NCBI RefSeq assembly: GCF_014290175.1
Contig: NZ_JACOOR010000003.1
Coordinates: forward strand, 372,001 to 436,000
Direction of reading: 5' to 3'
DNA: 64,000 bases
Origin: Anaerosacchariphilus hominis
GTDB taxonomy: Bacteria; Bacillota; Clostridia; Lachnospirales; Lachnospiraceae
Shown here: positions 1-7,846 of the stretch, in pieces
Position numbering within the stretch: the first letter of the stretch is position 1
How the letters are laid out: the number at the start of each line of letters is the position of its first letter
Program-made: the position numbers and the translations under genes
Notes under the pieces: model-generated
The model's database searches: none
What the model saw: the letters and a program-made list of their open reading frames with translations, nothing else
What the model was told of the DNA's origin: nothing

Positions 1-982
1 GGGAAACTGCCTGCTCGATGGCATTCGCCTCTTTGTCCAGGTCGAAACTGTAACGCAGCATCATGGCTGCGGACAGGATCGTGGCAATCGGATTTGCGAT
101 ATTCTGTCCCGCGATATCCGGAGCGGAACCGCCGCTGGGCTCGTAGAGACCGAATTTGCTGTCGTTCAGACTGGCGCTGGCCAGCATTCCGATGGAACCG
201 GTTACCATGCTGGCTTCATCGGAAAGGATATCGCCGAACATATTCTCAGTCAGAATCACGTCGAACTGGGCCGGGTCTTTAACCAGCTGCATGGCACAGT
301 TATCCACCAGCATATGGGTCAGCTCGATCTCCGGATACTCTTTCGCTACTTCTTCTACGACCTTTCTCCAGAGTCTGGAGGAATCCAGTACGTTGGCCTT
401 GTCTACGCTGCAGACTTTCTTTCTTCTCTTGCCTGCGATGTCAAAAGCGCGCTTCGCGATACGGCGGATTTCGTTCTCATTATAAGTCAGGGTGTCGATG
501 GCGGTCATGACGCCGTCTACTTCTTTTGTTTCTCTGGCTCCAAAGTAGAGACCTCCGGTCAGCTCGCGCATAATCATCATATCAAAGCCCTTGTCGCTGA
601 TGTCCTTTCTCAGCGGGCAGGCGTCCTGAAGCTCTTTATAGAGAATGGCCGGGCGCAGGTTCGCGAAGAGGCCCAGGGATTTGCGAAGCTTCAGAAGTCC
701 GGCCTCCGGTCTGCGGTCTGCCGGGAGCTTATACCAGGGTGAGGTGGCTGCGTTGCCTCCGATGGAACCCATCAGAACTGCGTCGCTGCTCTTTGCGATT
801 TCGATGGTTTCATCGGTGAGCGGTACGCCGTGGATGTCGATGGAAGCTCCGCCCATCAGTAAATCTGTGTAATGAATCTCATGTCCGTATTTTTCTGCAA
901 TGCGGTCCAGAACCTTTCTGGCCTCCCGCACGACCTCCGGCCCGATGCCGTCGCCGGAAATGACTGCTAAGTTCAAGTTCAT
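1..982 (-). CDS. leuB: 3-isopropylmalate dehydrogenase, C-terminus cut by window edge
   Basis: Oxidises 3-isopropylmalate in leucine biosynthesis (cytoplasmic, NAD-dependent). The minus-strand frame begins [18 protein letters not shown], the family's N-terminal signature. Further on it shows GSIGGNAA, the [10 protein letters not shown] substrate and Mg loop, the [14 protein letters not shown] segment and the [12 protein letters not shown] nucleotide loop. About 327 of the usual 355-360 residues are visible, and the end lies left of position 1. The start at 982 is chosen because AGGGGAG lies 9 nt upstream. An ATG at 990 is out of frame. It has its own promoter. Family assignment is secure. Confidence 0.96.
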   Translation of the reverse strand, partial: MNLNLAVISGDGIGPEVVREARKVLDRIAEKYGHEIHYTDLLMGGASIDIHGVPLTDETIEIAKSSDAVLMGSIGGNAATSPWYKLPADRRPEAGLLKLRKSLGLFANLRPAILYKELQDACPLRKDISDKGFDMMIMRELTGGLYFGARETKEVDGVMTAIDTLTYNENEIRRIAKRAFDIAGKRRKKVCSVDKANVLDSSRLWRKVVEEVAKEYPEIELTHMLVDNCAMQLVKDPAQFDVILTENMFGDILSDEASMVTGSIGMLASASLNDSKFGLYEPSGGSAPDIAGQNIANPIATILSAAMMLRYSFDLDKEANAIEQAVS

Positions 983-1038
983 TTTTTCATCTCCCCTTTG
1001 ATGCACTACTTTAATGTGAAAAATTCCATATTAGTAAT

Positions 1039-1067
1039 ACTATAGAACAATTTTCGTGTTTTTTCAA
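1039..1067 (-). promoter_or_regulatory. Sigma-A-type promoter of leuB
   Basis: On the minus strand TTGAAA (1067-1062) and TATAGT (1044-1039) are separated by exactly 17 nt. The leuB start is about 57 nt downstream. No T-box or leucine leader peptide is evident in the short untranslated region. Confidence 0.7.
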
Positions 1068-1086
1068 CTGGGAGATGGATCTTTTT

Positions 1087-1124
1087 GACCGCGGACGGCA
1101 ACTTTTTGTCGTCCGCAGGCGGTC
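1087..1124. repeat. GC-rich hairpin between ptsG and leuB
   Basis: GACCGC-GGACG pairs with CGTCC-GCGGTC across a short loop, with a 4-nt bulge. Neither strand has a convincing T-run directly after the stem. It may be an insulating or read-through-stopping structure for ptsG transcription, lying just upstream of the leuB promoter. Confidence 0.5.
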
Positions 1125-1147
1125 ACATGGAAAAAGAGGTATCTCCC

Positions 1148-1250
1148 TGCCAGAACAAAAATATCCCCTGGCGGGAACGTTAGATCATTTTCCGTAGGGA
1201 TGAGTAGGAAAATGTGCGTGTTCCCGTCAGGGGATATTTTTGTTCTGGCA
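1148..1250. repeat. 103-nt near-perfect long inverted repeat
   Basis: The outer arms 1148-1180 and 1218-1250 pair over 33 positions with only G-U wobbles and no mismatch. After a small internal loop, CATTTTCC (1186-1193) pairs with GGAAAATG (1207-1214) around a 13-nt apical loop. It lies immediately downstream of the PTS permease gene. It may act as that gene's terminator or an mRNA 3' stabiliser, or be a palindromic repeat element. It is far longer than an ordinary intrinsic terminator. Confidence 0.75.
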
Positions 1251-1286
1251 GTTCACTGCCTAAATTTCATTTCAATAATAAAAAAG

Positions 1287-3470
1287 TTACGCCAGGGTTT
1301 CCACCGCAAACAGGGGATCTCCCGCCTTGATCTCGCCGTCGCCGATCTGGCGGATGCGCTGGTTCTCAGCAAGCTCGGTGCAGAGTACCGGGGAGCAGAG
1401 GGAGGGTGCATGGCTCTTCAGGAAGTCGATGTCGATCTGCATAAGGCGATCTCCCTTCTTCACTTTCTGGCCGTTCTCCACGAACACCCGGAAGCCCTCG
1501 CCGTTCAGATTCACAGTATCGATACCGATGTGGAGAAGCAGAGCCACTCCGCTGTCGGTCTGGAAGCCGATGGCATGCTTGGTATCAAATACAAAGACTA
1601 CCTCGCCGTCTTCCGGTGCGCAGATGGTGGCATCCTCGGGAGTTACGGCTGCGCCGTCGCCCATCATTTTCCCTGCAAAACCCTCGTCGGGCACGTTCTC
1701 CAGAGCGGTAGCCAGTCCGGTGATAGGGCTGGAAATGATGGTGGTGGAGACTACTTTTTTCTCTGCGGAGTCTGCATTTTCTGCTGTTTCTGTGACGGAA
1801 GCTGCACTGGCCGTCTCAGCCACGTTCTCCTCCTCAAAGGTATCCGGAACGGTCTCCAGATAAGTCTCCAGCTTTGCCTTGATAACGGTTACCTGGGGTC
1901 CGTAGATGATCTGGACGCCCTGGCCCTTGATGATGATGCCTCTGGATCCGGTGGACTTAATCAGCGCCTCATTTACTTTAGAGGAATCTGCCACAGTCAG
2001 GCGCAGTCTGGTGGCGCAGCAGTCCACGCCGGTGATATTGGCTTTACCGCCCAGACCTCTGGTAATGGTCTCGCTGACCAGGTCTGCGGAAGCGCTTCCG
2101 GATGCGGTGGCGTTTGCCGCGTTTTTCGCGTTTACATCTGCTTTTGTATACAGTTTGGTCTCCTCATCATCGTCCTCGCGGCCCGGTGTCTTGAAGTCAA
2201 ACTTCTTAATCATAAATGTAAAAATTACATAATACAGAATGAAGTAAATGATACCCACCGGAATGATGCGAAGCCAGCTGGTCTTCTCATTTCCCTGCAG
2301 GATACCAAACAGGAACAGATCCAGAAAACCGCCGGAGAAGGTCAGACCTACTGCGATATTCAGCATATGAGCAATCATGTACGCGGATCCCGCAAGGATC
2401 ACCTGTACGACAAACAGTGCCGGTGCTACGAACAGGAAGGAGAACTCCAGGGGCTCTGTGATTCCGGTAAACATACAAGCCAGTGCCGCGGATAAGAGAA
2501 GACCGCCTGCCTGCTTCTTCTTTTCCGGCTTTGCGCAGCGATACATGGCCAGCGCAGCGCCCGGCAGACCGAAGATCATGAAAATGAACTCTCCTGAGAA
2601 GTAACGGGTCGCGTCTGCGCTGAAATGTGCCACATGGGCGGAATCAGCCAGCTGGGCGAAGAAAATATTCTGACCGCCCTGTACCAGCTGTCCTGCCACT
2701 TCCATGGTGCCGCCCACTGCGGTCTGCCAGAAGGGCATGTAGAATACGTGATGCAGGCCGAAGGGAATCAGCGCGCGCTTGATGATACCGAAAATCAGGG
2801 TTCCGATGTAACCGCTGCCGGTTACCAGTCCGCCCAGAGCGTAGATTCCGTTCTGTACTACCGGCCATACAAAATACATCAGGATTCCGACGAACATGTA
2901 CACCACGGTAGAAATGATCGGGACAAAACGGGAGCCGCCGAAGAAGGATAATGCGTTGGGAAGCTCAATCATATGGAAGCGGTTGTGCAGGGCAGCTACG
3001 CCAAGACCTACGATGATACCGCCAAATACACCCATCTGCAGAGACTGGATGCCGCACACGGAGGTGATGGTTCCTTCCAGCACATCTGCGGAAATGGTTC
3101 CATCAGCCAGAATCTCGCCGTTGATCTGCAGCATGGCATTGATGGCAGTGTTCATAACGAAGAAGGCGATCAGCGCGGAAAGGGCGGATACTTCTTTCTC
3201 CTTGTGGGCCATACCGATGGCTACGCCCACGGCGAAGATCAGCGGCAGGTTATTGAACACGGCGCTGCCCACCTGATTCATGATAATTAACAGGGAATTT
3301 AAAATGGTACCCTTGCCCAGGATGGCAGTCAGGCCATAGGTGGCAATGGTGGTTTCATTGGTAAAGGAACTACCGATACCCAGCAGCAGACCCGCTACCG
3401 GGAGAATGGCGATGGGAAGCATGAAGGAGCGTCCCACCCGCTGCAATACGCCAAAAATCTTGTCTTTCAT
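1287..3470 (-). CDS. ptsG: PTS glucose-type permease EIICBA
   Basis: Membrane phosphotransferase permease that imports and phosphorylates a hexose, most likely glucose (N-acetylglucosamine is the main alternative). The order is an EIIC channel (about residues 1-410, many membrane helices) and an EIIB domain with the phospho-cysteine motif in DCCATRLRLTV. An EIIA domain follows, with the phospho-histidine motif LLLHIGIDTVNLNGEGF. Length is 727 residues, normal for a three-domain fusion. The start at 3470 is chosen over an upstream in-frame ATG (3533) because AAGGAGAG lies 6-7 nt before it and the protein then begins at the conserved KDKIFGVLQRVGRSFMLP. It is divergent from an antiterminator gene, and a RAT-like site lies in its leader. 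Confidence 0.93.
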   Translation of the reverse strand: MKDKIFGVLQRVGRSFMLPIAILPVAGLLLGIGSSFTNETTIATYGLTAILGKGTILNSLLIIMNQVGSAVFNNLPLIFAVGVAIGMAHKEKEVSALSALIAFFVMNTAINAMLQINGEILADGTISADVLEGTITSVCGIQSLQMGVFGGIIVGLGVAALHNRFHMIELPNALSFFGGSRFVPIISTVVYMFVGILMYFVWPVVQNGIYALGGLVTGSGYIGTLIFGIIKRALIPFGLHHVFYMPFWQTAVGGTMEVAGQLVQGGQNIFFAQLADSAHVAHFSADATRYFSGEFIFMIFGLPGAALAMYRCAKPEKKKQAGGLLLSAALACMFTGITEPLEFSFLFVAPALFVVQVILAGSAYMIAHMLNIAVGLTFSGGFLDLFLFGILQGNEKTSWLRIIPVGIIYFILYYVIFTFMIKKFDFKTPGREDDDEETKLYTKADVNAKNAANATASGSASADLVSETITRGLGGKANITGVDCCATRLRLTVADSSKVNEALIKSTGSRGIIIKGQGVQIIYGPQVTVIKAKLETYLETVPDTFEEENVAETASAASVTETAENADSAEKKVVSTTIISSPITGLATALENVPDEGFAGKMMGDGAAVTPEDATICAPEDGEVVFVFDTKHAIGFQTDSGVALLLHIGIDTVNLNGEGFRVFVENGQKVKKGDRLMQIDIDFLKSHAPSLCSPVLCTELAENQRIRQIGDGEIKAGDPLFAVETLA

Positions 3471-3623
3471 TTTTCTCTCTCCTTGAAATGCAATCTTATT
3501 TTTGACGTCTATGAAGGTATTTATGCGCGGCAAAATTCCGATTCTCCGGATAACCGGATTTTTGGCACAAAAAAAGACAGTAACCCTACATAAACATACA
3601 AAAATATTTGTGATATCTATGCC

Positions 3624-3653
3624 AAGTTAATGCCTGCCGAACAGTTACACACT
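3624..3653 (-). promoter_or_regulatory. Candidate ribonucleic antiterminator (RAT) in the ptsG leader
   Basis: Read on the minus strand, the segment contains GTGTAACTG, a short spacer, then GGCAGGCATTAAC. This resembles the bgl/lic/pts RAT consensus GGATTGTTACTG...GCAGGCAAAACC. It sits in the roughly 180-nt leader of the PTS gene, opposite a BglG-family antiterminator. I could not define a clean overlapping terminator, so this rests on the motif and context. Confidence 0.5.
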
Positions 3654-3774
3654 TAATGCAAGGTGAGTATACAACATAATTTATGGGAAAGTCAAGTATT
3701 TTTTATCTCCTCTTTACTTTTTTCTCCCTATTTGATACCATAATTTTAATATCGCTTATGGGGGAGATTCCATT

Positions 3775-4608
3775 ATGTATCGGGTGAGCAGAGTTCTGAA
3801 TAATAACGGCGTAATTGCCATTGATATGGACGACAATCAGGAATATGTCCTGCTGGGAAAGGGACTGGGCTTCGGCAAGAAAGTCTCTGAACGGTTTGAA
3901 AAGCCGGAAGGGACTTCCGTCTACCGGCTGGCTGAGGATACGGATCGGGGCTCTGCCAGGGCCCTGGCCCAGACGGTAGATCCCCAGTTTATCGAGATGG
4001 CGGATGCAGTCATGCAGGAAGCGGAAAGCCGCTTCGGAAATGTGGATCGCCGGGTCATGCTGCCCCTGGCCGATCATCTGTCCTTCGCGGCCTCCCGGGT
4101 TCGGAACGGCGAACAGATCAGCAATCCCCTGACCGATGATATCCGCTCTCTGTTCTACAGCGAATTCAAGGCTGCTTCCATCATCAAAGACCTGTTCCGG
4201 GAACGTCTTGGGCTCGCCATCGACGATCACGAGGTGGGCTACGTGGCCCTCCACATCCACTCCGCCATCGAGGATGAAAAAATTTCCATGGCTATGCAGA
4301 CCGCCCGGGCCGTCCGGGAGTGTGTTGACATGCTGGAGCAGGAAACAGGAGAGCACATTGACGTACTCTCCCTTGCCTACAATCGTCTCATGAATCATAT
4401 CAAATACATGGTCGCCCGTGGCGTCACCGGCGAAGATCTGAAGGTGAATATGAACGACTATATGTCTGTTAAATTTCCCAAATCCTACGCCCTGGCCACC
4501 GCCGTCTGCGACCGTCTGGCCATTTCCACCGGTCTCGCCTTTGATGAAATGGAGATCGGCTATCTGGCCATGCACATCGAACGGGTTTACAGCACCTGCT
4601 CTCCTTGA
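3775..4608 (+). CDS. glcT: BglG/LicT/GlcT-family transcription antiterminator
   Basis: RNA-binding antiterminator that frees a PTS operon from a leader terminator when sugar is present; its PRD domains are phosphorylated by PTS proteins. The N-terminal CAT RNA-binding domain is visible (YRVSRVLNNNGVIAIDMD, then YVLLGKGLGFGKK). Two PRD domains follow, with the histidine motifs in LPLADHLSFA, GYVALHIHSA, LAYNRLMNHIKYM and IGYLAMHIERV. Length is 277 residues, usual for the family. GGGGAG precedes the ATG. The last residues after HIERV diverge from the family and abut a broken lipoprotein gene. Its divergent position makes the adjacent EIICBA the likely target. Confidence 0.9.
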   Translation: MYRVSRVLNNNGVIAIDMDDNQEYVLLGKGLGFGKKVSERFEKPEGTSVYRLAEDTDRGSARALAQTVDPQFIEMADAVMQEAESRFGNVDRRVMLPLADHLSFAASRVRNGEQISNPLTDDIRSLFYSEFKAASIIKDLFRERLGLAIDDHEVGYVALHIHSAIEDEKISMAMQTARAVRECVDMLEQETGEHIDVLSLAYNRLMNHIKYMVARGVTGEDLKVNMNDYMSVKFPKSYALATAVCDRLAISTGLAFDEMEIGYLAMHIERVYSTCSP

Positions 4609-4759
4609 TATCGTCTGCAGCTGTCACCTGCGCGCTAACAGTCTCTCTGTCCTCTGCCTCCGAAGTCTGTGTGGTATCGATGGTCTTCGAGCATCCGGTA
4701 AGCCCCGCCGTTCCCAGCACGACTGCACAACCCATAGCTACTAATTTCGCATATTTCAT
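4609..4759 (-). pseudogene. 5' remnant of a lipoprotein gene
   Basis: A perfect AGGAGG site leads into a lipoprotein signal peptide (hydrophobic stretch then lipobox LTGC) and about 25 acidic, Thr/Ser-rich residues. At the convergent glcT stop codon the frame simply runs into the antisense of glcT (arginine- and tryptophan-rich, not protein-like) and ends at 4469. I infer that the body of the gene was lost by a deletion whose junction is at the glcT 3' end. The function of the original lipoprotein cannot be told. Confidence 0.6.
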
Positions 4760-4817
4760 AGTCTATTCCTCCTGAGCTGAACACCCCTCCGGCTTTCCCG
4801 TTCCGGTACGAATCCTT

Positions 4818-4847
4818 TTGACAGGCCTGCTGTCCTTTTCATAATTT
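4818..4847 (+). promoter_or_regulatory. Promoter of the polysaccharide deacetylase gene
   Basis: A perfect -35 TTGACA (4818-4823) is followed after 18 nt by TAATTT (4842-4847). The gene start is 50 nt downstream. Confidence 0.65.
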
Positions 4848-4896
4848 TCTGACGTTTCGCATATGCTGTACTATTTCAAACGCAAGGAGTCTGCCC

Positions 4897-5727
4897 ATGA
4901 AACCTGCTGCTTCCATGTCCCTTCATCTGTTTTTCCGCATTCTCGGCATCGCCCTGCTGCTGACCCTGGCCTATTTTGGCGGACAGAGCGTGGCGCGGGT
5001 CTCTGATGGCGGCGCACTTCTTCCCATCTCCGGAACAGCGTCCGCAAGCTGGGGCCTGGGCTTCGGCGAACCCGGAACCCAGCCCACCGGCACTGCATCC
5101 ACAGCTGCTCTTCGGGAGTACGATGCCTATTATCTGGAGGAAACTGACGAAAAAAAGCTTTATCTGACCTTTGACTGCGGCTTTGAAAACGGCAATACGC
5201 CTGTGATTCTGGATGCTCTCAAAAAGCACAGCGCCCCGGCCACCTTTTTCGTGGTGGGCAATTATCTGGAAACCAGCCCGGATCTGGTGAAGCGGATGCT
5301 GGCCGAAGGGCACACTGTCGGCAATCACACTTATCATCATCCGGATATGTCGAAAATCAGTTCCATGGAAGATTTTTCCAGAGAATTAAATTCCCTGGAA
5401 GCCCTTTATCAGAAAGTCACAGGTGAACCTATTTCAAAGTATTACCGGCCGCCCCAGGGCATTTACAGTGAAAAGAATCTGCAGATGGCCAAAGATTTGG
5501 GCTACCGCACCTTCTTCTGGAGCCTGGCCTACGTGGACTGGAAGCAGGATGACCAGCCCACCCATGAGCAGGCCTTCGACAAGCTCCTGACCCGCGTCCA
5601 CCCGGGCGCTGTGGTTCTGCTCCACAACACTTCCAAAACCAATGGGGAGATTCTCGACGAGCTGCTGACGAAATGGGAAGAGATGGGGTATACCTTTCAT
5701 CCTTTGAGCGAGCTATGCGGGGCGTAA
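4897..5727 (+). CDS. PdaA-like polysaccharide / muramic acid deacetylase
   Basis: Extracytoplasmic NodB-fold (CE4) deacetylase. In the PdaA subfamily it removes acetyl groups from peptidoglycan muramic acid, as in spore-cortex delta-lactam formation. An N-terminal membrane anchor covers about residues 10-30. The catalytic motifs are present: TFDCGFENG (motif 1), GNHTYHHP (metal-binding His pair), YYRPPQG (motif 3), FFWSLAYVDW, and LLHNTSK near the end. TFDCGFENG with the tail motif favours PdaA over a chitin deacetylase. Length is 276 residues. AAGGAG lies 8 nt upstream. Monocistronic, between its own promoter and a hairpin terminator. Confidence 0.88.
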   Translation: MKPAASMSLHLFFRILGIALLLTLAYFGGQSVARVSDGGALLPISGTASASWGLGFGEPGTQPTGTASTAALREYDAYYLEETDEKKLYLTFDCGFENGNTPVILDALKKHSAPATFFVVGNYLETSPDLVKRMLAEGHTVGNHTYHHPDMSKISSMEDFSRELNSLEALYQKVTGEPISKYYRPPQGIYSEKNLQMAKDLGYRTFFWSLAYVDWKQDDQPTHEQAFDKLLTRVHPGAVVLLHNTSKTNGEILDELLTKWEEMGYTFHPLSELCGA

Positions 5728-5735
5728 TAAAAAAA

Positions 5736-5765
5736 CGGGAATGAATCTGCGTCGATTCATTCCCG
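5736..5765 (-). terminator. Intrinsic terminator of ridA
   Basis: CGGGAATGAATC and its exact complement form a 12-bp stem with a 6-nt loop. On the minus strand the stem is followed by seven T residues, so it ends the ridA transcript. Confidence 0.85.
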
Positions 5766-5770
5766 AAAAA

Positions 5771-5806
5771 AGCAGGGTATCGAAATCTCACTTCCGATAC
5801 TCTGCT
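5771..5806 (+). terminator. Hairpin terminator of the deacetylase gene
   Basis: AGCAG-GTATCG pairs with CGATAC-CTGCT with a single opposed mismatch. A modest T-rich tail follows on the plus strand. It lies back to back with the ridA terminator, between convergent genes. Confidence 0.55.
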
Positions 5807-5830
5807 TTCCTGTTCCCTTATGGAATGATT

Positions 5831-6208
5831 TTATCTTCCCGCGATAACCTCTACCTCGCACAGCACTCCCTTGGGCAGATCCTTCACTGCCACGCAGGAT
5901 CTGGCCGGTGCCTCTTCCTTGAAGTAGCGGCTGTAGACCTCGTTGAACTTGGCGAAATCCGCGATATCTGCCAGAAAGCAGGTGGTCTTAATGACGTTGC
6001 TGTAGTCCAGACCCGCCTCTTTTAAGATAGCTCCCACGTTCTTCAGGGACTGGTCTGCCTGACCCTCGATGTTGTCAGACTCTACCTGGCCGGTAGCCGG
6101 ATTCACCGGGATCTGGCCGGACGCGTATACCATACCGTTGTATTCAATGGCTTGAGAATAGGGGCCGATGGCTGCGGGTGCATTAGTTGTAGCGATAACT
6201 TTTTTCAT
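5831..6208 (-). CDS. ridA: RidA family enamine/imine deaminase
   Basis: Hydrolyses reactive enamine/imine intermediates such as 2-aminoacrylate released by PLP enzymes. The protein (125 residues after an upstream extension is trimmed) starts MKKVIATTNAPAAIGPYSQAI. It carries the family segments GMVYASGQIPVNPATG, QADQSLKNVGAILKEAG and the C-terminal ARSCVAVKDLPKGVLCEVEVIA with the active-site arginine. The start at 6208 has GGAGG 7 nt upstream; the open frame extends to 6271 without a ribosome site. Serine dehydratase, also in this window, is a known source of its substrate. Confidence 0.94.
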   Translation of the reverse strand: MKKVIATTNAPAAIGPYSQAIEYNGMVYASGQIPVNPATGQVESDNIEGQADQSLKNVGAILKEAGLDYSNVIKTTCFLADIADFAKFNEVYSRYFKEEAPARSCVAVKDLPKGVLCEVEVIAGR

Positions 6209-6339
6209 TGTACTACCTCCGTTTGTTCTTTTGGACAAAACTGCCCTATCCCCTTTACTATATAGCGCCATTTTTCCATTGTCAATTCACTATTTTGATT
6301 AGAAGTAACACGTTTTTTGCAGCTGATTTTTGCAAGTAT

Positions 6340-7833
6340 TTACTGCACCTGCAGACTCGTATATCCCATCAGATCCAGGTCCACCGCGCAGGCGGCTTCG
6401 CGGCCCTCGCGGATGGCCCAGACGACCAGGGACTGACCCCGGTGCATATCTCCTGCAGTGAATACCCGGTCCACGTTGGTCTTGTACTGACCCGGAGCGG
6501 TATTTACATTGGTTCTGGCATTGACCTCCACGCCAAATGCCTTGGTCACATAGTCCTGACTGCCCAGGAAACCTGCGGCGATCAGGACCACGTCCACGTC
6601 CAGGGTGAACTCGCTGCCCTCGATGGGCACCATCATCATACGTCCGGTCTTCTCGTCCTTTCTGCTCTCCAGTTTGCAGCAGACGGCCTTCTTCAGGTTG
6701 CCCGCCTTGTCACCGATGAACTCCTTGACTGTGGTGGTATAGATACGCGGGTCGGAGCCGAACATGGCAATGGCTTCCTCCTGGCCGTAATCGGTCTTGC
6801 AGACCTTCGGCCATTCGGGCCAGGGATTATTCTCGGTTCGGGTATCAGGAGCCTTGGGCATCATTTCCAGCTGAATGACGGATTTTGCGCCAAGTCTTAT
6901 GGAAGTTCCCACACAGTCGTTTCCGGTGTCGCCTCCGCCGATGACCATGACATTCTTTCCTTTCGTGGAAATAAATTTCTTATCCGCGAAATTGGAATCC
7001 AGAAGACTCTTCGTAGTGGCCCGCAGGAAGTCTACCGCGAAATAGATTCCCTTCAGTTCTCTTCCCGGCACTTTGATATCGCGGGGATTGGACGCTCCGC
7101 AGGCCAGAATCACCCGGTCATAATCTTTCAGAATCTCTGTCGCCTTCTTATCCTTGCCCACATCCGTATTGACTACGAATTCTACGCCCTCGGCCTTCAT
7201 CATATCGATCTTCCGGTCGATGATATGCTTCTCCAGCTTCATATTCGGAATGCCGTAGCGTAAGAGACCGCCTACCCGGTCGAAACGCTCAAATACAGTT
7301 ACGGAGTGTCCTCTGTGATTCAACTGATCCGCCGCAGCAAGGCCCGACGGACCGCTTCCGATAATGGCGATCTTCTTGCCGGTACGGTTTCTGGGCGGCG
7401 TCGGTACGGCGTAGCCCTCTTTGTACGCATTCTCGATAATGGCTAATTCGTTACTTTTGGTGGATACCGGATCGCCGTTCAGATTGCAGGTACAGGCCTT
7501 CTCACAGAGGGCCGGACACACCCGTCCCGTGAACTCCGGGAAGCTGCTGGTGCGCTTCAGACGCTTGTAGGCCTGCTCCCAGTTGCCCATGTAAAGTAAA
7601 TCGTTCCACTCGGGAATCAGGTTGTGCAGCGGACAGCCGGAGGCCATGCCCCCGATCATCATGCCTGCCTGGCAGAAGGGGACGCCGCATGCCATGCAGC
7701 GCGCTCCCTGCTTCTCCTGCTCCTCTTTGGAAAGAGGGGTATGGAATTCATTAAAATGCTTAATACGTTCCTTCGGAGACTGGGCTTTCGGATTCACCCG
7801 GTCATACTCCATAAATCCTGTCGGTTTTCCCAT
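6340..7833 (-). CDS. gltD: Glutamate synthase [NADPH] small subunit
   Basis: Passes electrons from NADPH through FAD and iron-sulfur clusters to the large subunit, which makes glutamate from glutamine and 2-oxoglutarate. N-terminal cluster cysteines are seen in GARCMACGVPFC and in GRVCPALCEKACTC. The FAD-binding GSGPSGLAAA and the NADPH-binding GGGDTGNDC follow, and the conserved GMHRGQSLVVWAI-type end is present. Length is 497 residues. The start at 7833 is taken because GGAGGGGAG lies directly before it and the protein then begins MGKPTGFMEY. It starts 14 nt after the gltB stop, in the same operon. Confidence 0.96.
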   Translation of the reverse strand: MGKPTGFMEYDRVNPKAQSPKERIKHFNEFHTPLSKEEQEKQGARCMACGVPFCQAGMMIGGMASGCPLHNLIPEWNDLLYMGNWEQAYKRLKRTSSFPEFTGRVCPALCEKACTCNLNGDPVSTKSNELAIIENAYKEGYAVPTPPRNRTGKKIAIIGSGPSGLAAADQLNHRGHSVTVFERFDRVGGLLRYGIPNMKLEKHIIDRKIDMMKAEGVEFVVNTDVGKDKKATEILKDYDRVILACGASNPRDIKVPGRELKGIYFAVDFLRATTKSLLDSNFADKKFISTKGKNVMVIGGGDTGNDCVGTSIRLGAKSVIQLEMMPKAPDTRTENNPWPEWPKVCKTDYGQEEAIAMFGSDPRIYTTTVKEFIGDKAGNLKKAVCCKLESRKDEKTGRMMMVPIEGSEFTLDVDVVLIAAGFLGSQDYVTKAFGVEVNARTNVNTAPGQYKTNVDRVFTAGDMHRGQSLVVWAIREGREAACAVDLDLMGYTSLQVQ

Positions 7834-7846
7834 GATTCTCCCCTCC

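Noticed and set aside
1200..2495. 431-codon plus-strand frame opposite the PTS permease
   Set aside because: Antisense to ptsG and begins inside the long hairpin; no ribosome site and no recognisable domain.
3703..4575. 290-codon minus-strand frame opposite the antiterminator
   Set aside because: Shadow of glcT; the protein is not family-like, and glcT has a clear start site and all domains.
6208..7263. 351-codon plus-strand frame opposite gltD
   Set aside because: Antisense frame without ribosome site; gltD motifs are complete.
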